Assembly (NCBI GenBank): GCA_964484135.1
Contig: CAZAEL010000046.1
Coordinates: forward strand, 1-18,287
Direction of reading: 5' to 3'
DNA: 18,287 bases
DNA from: CAZAEL01 sp964484135
GTDB taxonomy: Bacteria > Elusimicrobiota > Elusimicrobia > FEN-1173
Shown here: one piece after another, positions 4,816-11,800 of the stretch
Layout of the letters: every line of letters begins with the position of its first letter
Position numbering within the stretch: position 1 is the stretch's first letter
The notes under the pieces: model-generated
Database searches by the model: none
Told to the model about the DNA's origin: nothing
What the model saw: the letters and a program-made list of their open reading frames with translations, nothing else
Position numbers and translations under genes: made by a program

Positions 4816-5211
4816 ATGAACCAGAAAGCGGTGCAAATAGCGGCGGGCGCCCTGATGATCCTGGGATGGGGTCTCTGGGGCGCTTACGGCCTGCCCACCG
4901 CCCGCCTGGAAAGCCTGGTCAACGCCCCCAACCCCTTCGATTCCCGCCAAACCTCCACCGTCATTTTCTACCGGCTCCAGGACGACGCGGACGTGACCGT
5001 CCGGCTCTACGACCTGCTCGGCGGGCGGGTGCGGGAGTGGAACTTCAACGCCGGCGCGGACGGCGCCCACCAAGGGGAAAACCGCCTGGCCTGGGACGGC
5101 ACGGACGAGGGCGGGCAAAAGGTCGCGGCCGGCGGGTACCTCTGCCAGGTGCTGGTGAAGGAAGAGGCCGGCGTGGTGCAGGGGATCCGCAAGATCGGAG
5201 TGGTCCGGTGA
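4816..5211 (+). CDS. Exported protein with FlgD-type Ig-like domain
   Basis: A 131-residue protein. Residues 1-26 form a signal peptide (MNQKAVQ, then a hydrophobic core AAGALMILGWGLWGAYG). The rest is one FlgD-Ig-like/C-terminal sorting-type domain: NAPNPFDSRQTSTVIFY, VTVRLYDLLGGRVREW, then LAWDGTDEGGQKVAAGGYLCQV. The motif 'N-P-F...Y-x-L...V-x-V-x-[IVL]-Y-D-L-x-G...W-D-G-x-[DN]-x-x-G' is the family hallmark. Such domains occur in flagellar hook-cap FlgD and as the C-terminal domain of many secreted proteins, but here it stands almost alone as a small periplasmic or surface protein. The ATG at 4816 is chosen for its GGGGGAG site and signal peptide; the frame is open further upstream but runs through the leader hairpins. 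It is the first gene after the tandem riboswitches, and its stop overlaps the next start (GTGA). Confidence 0.85.
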   Translation: MNQKAVQIAAGALMILGWGLWGAYGLPTARLESLVNAPNPFDSRQTSTVIFYRLQDDADVTVRLYDLLGGRVREWNFNAGADGAHQGENRLAWDGTDEGGQKVAAGGYLCQVLVKEEAGVVQGIRKIGVVR

Positions 5212-6830
5212 ACGGGACGAACGGCGGGTTCCGGGTTCCGGGTTCCAAGTTAACGGCGTGGGTCGTCGCGTTTTTGACTTGGCACATGGCACTCGGCACT
5301 TGGAACTGTTTTGCCGTCAGCAAGGGCGGGGCGCCGGGCCAGTTCCTGTCCTGGGGCGCGGGCGCCCGCAGCATGGGCATGGGCAAGGCCTTCTCCGCGG
5401 TGGCCGACGACGCCTCCGCCACGTACTGGAACCCGGCCGCCATGATCCAGCTGGAGCGCAAGGAAATGCAGGCCATGCACGTCACCCTGTTCCAGGACAC
5501 CAACTTCGATTTCGTCTCCTACGTGCACCCCACGGCCCGCGCCGGCGTGTTCGGGCTGAACTACACGCGGCTGACCTCCGGCGGGTTCGAGAAGATCGCC
5601 ATCACCCTGGACCCCACCAGCCAGGAGATCGTCAGCCTGAAAAAGCTGGGGGAGTTTTCCGACACCCACCAGGCGTACGGGCTCTCCTACGGCCGGCAGT
5701 TCATCGAGAACATGGCCATCGGCGTTTCGCTCAAGTCCGTGGACCACCAGATCGACACCTTCAAGCAGAACTTCTTCACCCTGGACGCGGCCTTTTTCGC
5801 CAAGGAGATCTTCCCCCATCACCGCATGTCCCTGGTGGCCCAGAACGTGGTGACGCAGGCCTCCAGCGACACCGACGACGCCCTGCCCCTGACCCTGCGC
5901 TTCGGAAACGCCTACTCCCTCCTGCGGGACCGCATCCACCTGGCCCTGGACATCAGCCAGAACGCCTTCTCCGGATCGGGCTGGAACTTCGGCACCGAGT
6001 ACTGGGCCCTGCGCTGGGCCGCGTTGCGGATCGGCATCGAGGGGCACTCCGACGGCATCGCCGAGACCAGCGCGGGCTTCGGCGTGCGGTACCGCAACTA
6101 CAGCCTGGACATGGCCGTGGCCCTGCACGATCTGGGGATTTCCCAGCGGTTTTCCGCCTCCTGGCGGTTCGGCCGGTCCGTGAAGTCCAGCCAGCGGGAG
6201 GAGGCCAAGGCCCTGGTGGAGGAAGGGCACGAGCTCTTCCGCAAGGGCAACTATTTGCAGGCCATCCAAAAGTTCGGCCAGGCCCTGGACGTGGACCCGT
6301 CGAACAAAGAGGTCCAGACCATGGTGGCCAAGCTGCAGGACGTGGTGGCGGACCTGCCCAAGGCGCCGTCCGGCGAGGTGGGGCGGCTGGTGGCCTCGGG
6401 CGTGAAGGCGTACATGGAGGGCGACCTGAACAACGCGTACGACTCCTTCCGCGCGGCCTTCGATCAGGAGCCCAACAACAGCCAGCTCATGAACCTGACC
6501 AACCGGATCGCCAAGATGGCCAACAAGCCCCTGGTGGACACGCCCAAGGGCGCGTCCGCCGCGGCCCGCTGGACCCTGGTGGACCAGAAACTGCACGACT
6601 CCCTGCAGGCCATCTACGAGGGCCGCTACGACGTGGCCATCCAGAAGTGCGACGAGGTCCTGCGCATCGAGCCCAACAACGTGGTGGCCATCGGCCGCAT
6701 GGGCGCGGCCTTCTTCCTGCTGGGCGAGAAGGACAAGGCCGTGGCCCTGTGGCGGCGCGCCCTGGAGCTGGACCCGACCCACCGGCCCGCCATCGAGTAC
6801 CTGCAGCAACTGGGCGAATACGGCCGCTGA
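5208..6830 (+). CDS. PorV/PorQ-like outer-membrane barrel with C-terminal TPRs
   Basis: A 540-residue protein starting at GTG 5208, which overlaps the preceding TGA by four bases. Residues 1-38 look like a signal peptide (LTAWVVAFLTWHMALGTW core) encoded largely by a copy of a dispersed repeat. Residues 41-325 match the PorV/PorQ (UPF0164-type) barrel: FLSWGAGARSMGMGKAFSAVADDASATYWNPAA is the family's opening motif, followed by alternating beta strands (VFGLNYTRL, AYGLSYGRQF, AIGVSLKSV) and a last strand RFSASWRFG. Residues 329-377, 391-435 and 458-532 form TPR-like repeats (GNYLQAIQKFGQALDVDPSN; GRYDVAIQKCDEVLRIEPN; KDKAVALWRRALELDPTH). PorV proteins are outer-membrane shuttles in type IX secretion, but family members without that system are common. 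A TPR tail on a barrel is unusual and would be periplasmic or external. Confidence 0.85.
   Translation: MNGTNGGFRVPGSKLTAWVVAFLTWHMALGTWNCFAVSKGGAPGQFLSWGAGARSMGMGKAFSAVADDASATYWNPAAMIQLERKEMQAMHVTLFQDTNFDFVSYVHPTARAGVFGLNYTRLTSGGFEKIAITLDPTSQEIVSLKKLGEFSDTHQAYGLSYGRQFIENMAIGVSLKSVDHQIDTFKQNFFTLDAAFFAKEIFPHHRMSLVAQNVVTQASSDTDDALPLTLRFGNAYSLLRDRIHLALDISQNAFSGSGWNFGTEYWALRWAALRIGIEGHSDGIAETSAGFGVRYRNYSLDMAVALHDLGISQRFSASWRFGRSVKSSQREEAKALVEEGHELFRKGNYLQAIQKFGQALDVDPSNKEVQTMVAKLQDVVADLPKAPSGEVGRLVASGVKAYMEGDLNNAYDSFRAAFDQEPNNSQLMNLTNRIAKMANKPLVDTPKGASAAARWTLVDQKLHDSLQAIYEGRYDVAIQKCDEVLRIEPNNVVAIGRMGAAFFLLGEKDKAVALWRRALELDPTHRPAIEYLQQLGEYGR
5226..5308. repeat. Dispersed repeat, copy 2, inside a signal-peptide region
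   Basis: Block one is GGGTTCCGGGTTCC plus GGTTCCAAGTT (5226-5251). Block two is CTTGGCACATGGCACTCGGC and ACTTGGAACT (5278-5308). The same two blocks occur in reverse orientation at 4341-4396. Here the repeat is in frame and supplies most of residues 7-33 of the PorV-like protein, including the hydrophobic core of its export signal. Confidence 0.6.
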
Positions 6831-7011
6831 TTTTCAAGCAGGGATTGTCTCATCGAACCAAGCCCGCCGAGAAGGGAGGGTCCTTTTCGCCTTTTTAAAC
6901 AGGGAAAAAGCGACTTATTCCTTTATGGGATACCCAGTATTGTGATTTTGCTTATTTTTGTATTTTCCCCTTGAAAAATGGGAGAGGGCCATTAAACTTC
7001 AAATTGCCCCT
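6831..7011 (+). promoter_or_regulatory. AT-rich interval with possible promoter before the FliF-FliG gene
   Basis: This 181-base gap is much richer in A and T than its surroundings, especially 6890-6975. It holds a hairpin (CGC-TTTTT, 6888-6896, with AAAAA-GCG, 6905-6912, one bulge) and a weak promoter candidate, TTGTGA (6940-6945) and TATTTT (6961-6966) with a short 15-base spacer. There is no Shine-Dalgarno site before the ATG at 7012. A separate or internal promoter is plausible but not shown. Confidence 0.3.
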
Positions 7012-8880
7012 ATGAAGACGTTTAAACGTTTCTCTCTTGTTTTGTGGCTGGCCTGGCTGGGCGCGGGCCAGGGGGGGGTGTTTCCGGCCAACGAGGTTCC
7101 GGACCCTCTGGTTCTGGACCAGGAGAACATGATCCGCCGCGAGGCGGAAGCCAAGATCCAGAACGAGATCCTGAACCGGATTTTGGGAGAAGGCCGGGCC
7201 ACCGTGCTGGTGAACGTGGAGGTGGCGCTGGAGAGCGAGCGGCGGGATTCCGCCACCTCCGAGGGGAAGGTGGAGGACAAGAAGGGCCTGGGGGACCAGG
7301 ACTTCATCCTGCCCTGGGTGCCGGCGCCCAAGACCGTCAACAAAGCCAACGAGGTGCCCAAGGACGCCAAGATGGAGTCCGCCTCGGGCGAGATCGCCTC
7401 GGCCGCGGTGCGCCAGACCGTGAAGCGGTTCGACGTGACCGTCATCCACGACGACAGCGTGAGCCGCGCTCAATTGGACCTGGTGCAGGAGGCCGTCCGC
7501 TCCGCGTACACCCGCTTCGAGAAGGTGCTCCAGATCGTCTTCAAGCCCACGCGTTTCGCCAGATACGAGGTGTCGGAAAAGATCAAGGAGGGCTTCTGGG
7601 ATTTCCTCAAGCCCCAGTACCTCCTGCCGGGCTTGATCGCCCTGCTGCTCCTGCTGTTCCTCTTCGGCCCCCTCCTCACCTTCCTGCGGGCGCTCTTGAA
7701 GGCCATGACCGCGCCCCGCCAGCTCTCGCAGGAGACCAAGATGAACACGGAAGGCAAGAACAAGGAGGAGCTCGACGAGGAAAGCAAGACCGAAGGCGAA
7801 GAGGGCGAGCTCACCGAACAGGAAAGGCTTTTGAAGGCCCAGGAGGAAGCCATGGAAAAGTTCGTTCCCTTCTCCTACATCGACGACAAGAACCTGCCCC
7901 GCCTGATCTACCTGATCAGCCGGGAGCCGCCGGAGACCATCGCCATCGTGGTGTCCTACCTGAAGCCCGAGCACGTCAAGCAGGTGCTCACCCCCCTGCC
8001 GGCCGAGCTGCAGGCCAAGGTGGCCATGAGCATGGCCGCGGTCAAGCAGACCTCCGAGGCGGAGGTGCGGGCCCTGGACAAGACCATCAAGGAGAAAATC
8101 GACTACGTGGTGGGCGGGCTCCAGTCGCTCCTCAAGGTGCTGGACGACGTGGACTACAAGATCCGCGACAACATTTTGGAGTACCTCAAGAACGAACGTC
8201 CCCATTTGTACGAGAAGGTGCGCCGGTACATCCTGACCTTCGACGACACCGTCAACTTCCCGGACGACGCGCTCCAGGCCGTGGTGCGGGAGCTCAAGGC
8301 CGAGAACCTGGCCCGCGCCCTGCGGGACGCGCCTCCCCAGGTCACCGAGAAGTTCTTCAACAACATGTCCAAGGGCGCGGCCGCCCTCCTGAAGGAAGAG
8401 ATGGAGTACAGCCGCGCCCTCACCCAGGACCAGGTGGCGGAGGAGCGCCAGAAGATCCTGGCCGTGGCCAAAAAGCTGGAGGCCGATGGCCGCATCCACA
8501 TCCGGGAGAAGGCCACCGACGATTTCCTGGAATGGGAGGACATCGAGGCCCTCTCCGGCATCCAGCAGAGCCTGAGCCGCCCGGCCGCGGCCCTCCCCGC
8601 GGCGGACCCGGTCAAGGCGCGGGAGTATCTCACGGCCGGCGCCCAGTTCTACGCCGAGGCCAAGTACACCGAGGCCCTTTCCTATTTCCAATACGCCGCC
8701 CAGCTGGACCCCGCCTCCGTGGAGGCCCAGCAGTACCTGGGCAACTGCCACTACGCCTTGAACCAGCTTCCCGAGGCCCTGGCCGCCTTTGAGCAGGCCG
8801 CGGCCCTCGCGCCCCAGGACCTGGCCCTGCGCCAGTGGGTGGATCAGTTCCGCGCCTCCCTCTCTCCCGTCGGACGGTGA
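7012..8880 (+). CDS. Natural FliF (C-terminal)-FliG (middle and C-terminal) fusion with TPRs
   Basis: A 622-residue protein. Residues 1-25: signal peptide or first membrane helix (KTFKRFSLVLWLAWLGAG). About 36-182: FliF C-terminal/RBM3-like domain, seen as IQNEILNRILGEGRATVLVNVEV and VKRFDVTVIHDD...LDLVQEAVRSAY. About 202-228: membrane helix (LLPGLIALLLLLFLFGPLL). 240-283: charged linker. 285-500: FliG middle and C-terminal domains (LPRLIYLISREPPETIAIVVSYL; YVVGGLQSLLKVLDDVDYKIRDNILEYL; LQAVVRELKAENLARAL; EKFFNNMSKGAAALLKEEM; AVAKKLEADGRIHI). 536-610: two TPRs. FliF normally builds the MS ring and binds the N-terminal domain of a separate FliG. Here that domain is missing and the two are joined, which makes structural sense. 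Predicted topology: FliF part periplasmic, FliG and TPRs cytoplasmic. No other flagellar gene is in view. The start ATG lacks a ribosome site; an upstream in-frame TTG (6958) is less likely. Confidence 0.85.
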   Translation: MKTFKRFSLVLWLAWLGAGQGGVFPANEVPDPLVLDQENMIRREAEAKIQNEILNRILGEGRATVLVNVEVALESERRDSATSEGKVEDKKGLGDQDFILPWVPAPKTVNKANEVPKDAKMESASGEIASAAVRQTVKRFDVTVIHDDSVSRAQLDLVQEAVRSAYTRFEKVLQIVFKPTRFARYEVSEKIKEGFWDFLKPQYLLPGLIALLLLLFLFGPLLTFLRALLKAMTAPRQLSQETKMNTEGKNKEELDEESKTEGEEGELTEQERLLKAQEEAMEKFVPFSYIDDKNLPRLIYLISREPPETIAIVVSYLKPEHVKQVLTPLPAELQAKVAMSMAAVKQTSEAEVRALDKTIKEKIDYVVGGLQSLLKVLDDVDYKIRDNILEYLKNERPHLYEKVRRYILTFDDTVNFPDDALQAVVRELKAENLARALRDAPPQVTEKFFNNMSKGAAALLKEEMEYSRALTQDQVAEERQKILAVAKKLEADGRIHIREKATDDFLEWEDIEALSGIQQSLSRPAAALPAADPVKAREYLTAGAQFYAEAKYTEALSYFQYAAQLDPASVEAQQYLGNCHYALNQLPEALAAFEQAAALAPQDLALRQWVDQFRASLSPVGR

Positions 8881-8896
8881 GCCCCTTCCCCCGCCC

Positions 8897-11800
8897 ATGG
8901 CCTTGAGCGACAAGTTCAAATTCTTCTTCAAAGGCCGACCGGCCTCCCCGCCTTCGGCGGAGGCCGCGGCGCCGATGGAAAAGGCCAAGGCGCCGGCGGA
9001 TCAGCCCCTCCCCGGCCTCCAGCAGCTGGAGGAGGCCCTGTCCCGGGAAGAGGCCCGCCTGGAGGAGTCCTTCCAAAAGCAGCAGGAGGAGCGCGCCGCG
9101 CTCCTGGATCAGGTCCAGCAGGCGGAGGCGCGCCTGCGCTGGCTGCGGGACGCCCAGGCGCAGGAGGTCAAGACCATCGAGGAGGAGACCCGCGCCGCCC
9201 TGGCCGCCTGGGACCAGCGGATCGCGGCGGACCGGGAACAATGGGACCGGGAGATCCACGCCAAGACCGACCAGGTCCGCCAGGAGCGGTCGCGCGCCAC
9301 CTGGTCCCGCGGCGAATCGGAACTGCGGGCCGAGGAGGCCCGCCGCAAGGAGGCCCTCCAGGCCGAGGCCCAGGCCCAGCGCCGGGACCTGCTCCAGAAG
9401 CGCCTGGAAACGCTCCGCAAGACCTGGCAGGAAAGGCTGCTCAAGCAGGAAAGCGAGACGGCGGCCCTCCGGCTCCAGGCGGAGCGGACCGAGGCCCTGC
9501 GGCGCCTCGAGGAGGAAAAGTACCGGGAGGTCCAGGCGCGCCAGCGGGAAGAGATGGAGCAGTCCCTCCGCCAGCGCCACCGCGAGTGGGAAGCCCTGGG
9601 GGAGGTTTTTGAAAAAGCCCGCGCCGAGCGGGAGAAGGACCTGCTGTCCCTGCGGCTCGCCCAGGAGGAGAGCCGCGCCGCCCTCCAGGAGGCCCTGCGC
9701 AAGGCCGAGGCGGACAAGGAGCGGGTGACGGCCGTGGTCCAGGAACGCCTGGCCGTCCTGGAAAAACGCCGGCTGCAGGAGCAGGCCCGTTTTCAGGAGC
9801 TTTTCAAGTCCCAGCAGGCCGCCCATCAAAAGGCCCTGGCCCAGTGGGAGATGGCCCAGGCCCAGCTCAAGGCCGAGGGCGACCAGCGCCAGCGGGACCT
9901 GGCCGCGGCCCGGGAGAAGGCGGAACAGGAACTCAAGGCCTTGAACGCCCGCCTGGTCCGGGAGGAGTCCCTGTGGAACGAGACCCTCCGGCAGAAGGAC
10001 GCGGAGATCCAGGCGGCGAGGGAGGCGCTGGTCCGGGAGGAAAAGGCCGCGGCGGAGGAGTGGGACCGCCGGCAGGCCGCGTTCCGGGAGGAACGGGCGG
10101 CCCAGGAGGCGGTCCTCCGTCGGGAGGAGTCCCTGCTCCTGGCGGCGCAGGCCGAGCAGGACGCCCTGTTGCAGGCCCAGGAGAAACAGCGGCTGTCCCT
10201 CCAGCAGGAACTCGAGGAGCGGCTCCGCCAGATGCAGGCCCAATGGGACCAGGAACTGGCCGCGCTGAGGCAGGACAAGGCCGCCCTGGAGCGGGCCGTC
10301 CAGGAGGCGGAAAAAGCTTTCTCGGAAAAGAGGGCGGCCCTGCTGGCCGACATCCAGAAGAAGGACCGGACGCGTTCCGACGAGCAGATGCGGCTGGCCC
10401 TCAGGCAGGCGGAATGGAAGCGGACCCTGCAGAAGGTGGAGTCCGACCACCAGGCCCTGCTCAAACCCCTCCAGGAAAAGATTTCCCAGGCCCGGTGGCG
10501 GCTGGAGTCCCTCAAGGCCGCGGCCGCGAAAACGGCGGAGGAACGGGAGCGCCAGCTCCAGGCGCTGCAGGACCGGACGGCCCGCCTCGAGCAGGCCGCC
10601 CGCGTCCGGTTCGAGGAGCAAAAGAAGGGGCTGGGAGAAGAGCGGAAGAAGCTGGAGACGTCGCAGGCCGAGAAGACGGAGCAGTCCCGGGACAGCCTGC
10701 GGCAGCTTGAGGAGCGCCTTTCCCAGGCCGAGGCCCAGCTCGCCCAGCTCCGGGCGGAGGAGGACGAACGGCTCCGGGTCTGGACCGAGGAGCGCCGGGC
10801 CCTGGAGAAAACCCACGGGGCGGCCCTGGCCCAGGCGCAGGCGGTTTTGGACGAGGCGGAGGCGCGCCTGTCCGAGGAACGGCGCGCGGTCGAAGAAAAG
10901 CTCGGGGCCGCGGAGGCGCGGGTGGCCGAGGCCCAGGCCAAACTGGCGCAGAAGACCGCCCTTTGGGAGGAGGAGATCCGGGCCCAGTCCGAGGCCTGGG
11001 AGAAGGCGCGGGCGGAGATGAACGCGCGGGCCGCCGCCGAGGAGGAGGACCTGCGCCGCCGCCGGGCGGAGATGGAGGAGCGGATCCGCGGCCTGGAGGA
11101 AGAAAAGATTCGGACCCAGACGGCGCTGGAGGCCCTGGCGCGGCGCGTCCAGGAGGAGCGGACGTCCTTGGCGTCCGGCGCCGAGCAGGCGCGGGCCGCG
11201 CAGGAGGCGCGCCGCCGGGGTCTTGAGGAGCAGCGGGCGCGGACGGAGGCGGCGCTCAAGGAGCGCCTGCCCGCGCTGGCGGCGGAGGCGGACCGCCTGA
11301 AGCGGGACCTCCGGCAGAAAGAACTGGATTTCAAGGCCCTCCAGAAGCGGCGGGCGGAGGAGGCGGCGGCGTTCCGGGAAGAGCAGACGGCCCTTTTGCG
11401 GAAACGGCGTTCCGAGGCGGAGCAGGAGGAAACGGCCCGCCGGGAGGCCCTCCGCGAATTGTCCGGGCGGGTCAAGGAACTGCAGGCGGAGGTCCGCCGG
11501 ACCGAGGAGGCCTGGCGTTCGGAAAAGGCCCGGATGACGGAGGCGGCCCGCCGCGCCGCCGAAACCGAGGAGTCGGCCCTGAAGAAGCTGGAGGCCGGGC
11601 TGGCGGCCCTGCGCCGGACCGGCGCGGAGGAGGAGTCGCGGTCCCAGGCCGGGCTCCAGGACCTGGCGCGCGAAACGGAAACGCTGGAACGGGCCGCCGC
11701 GGACGCGGCGCGGGAGCACGGGGAAAGGCTGGCCCGCCTCCAAACGCGGGCCGCGGCGCGGGAGGAGAGGGTCTCCCTCTTCCTGCAGTCCCGGCAAAAG

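Noticed and set aside
5258..8792. Plus-strand frames 5258-6898 and 7044-8792 overlapping the PorV-like and FliF-FliG genes
   Set aside because: They are shifted frames of the real genes, Gly/Arg/Pro-rich and without domains.
7012..8880. Reading the FliG similarity as proof of a flagellar operon
   Set aside because: No rod, hook, export, FliM/FliN or stator gene is visible; the FlgD-Ig domain occurs widely outside flagella; and the protein lacks the FliG N-terminal domain.
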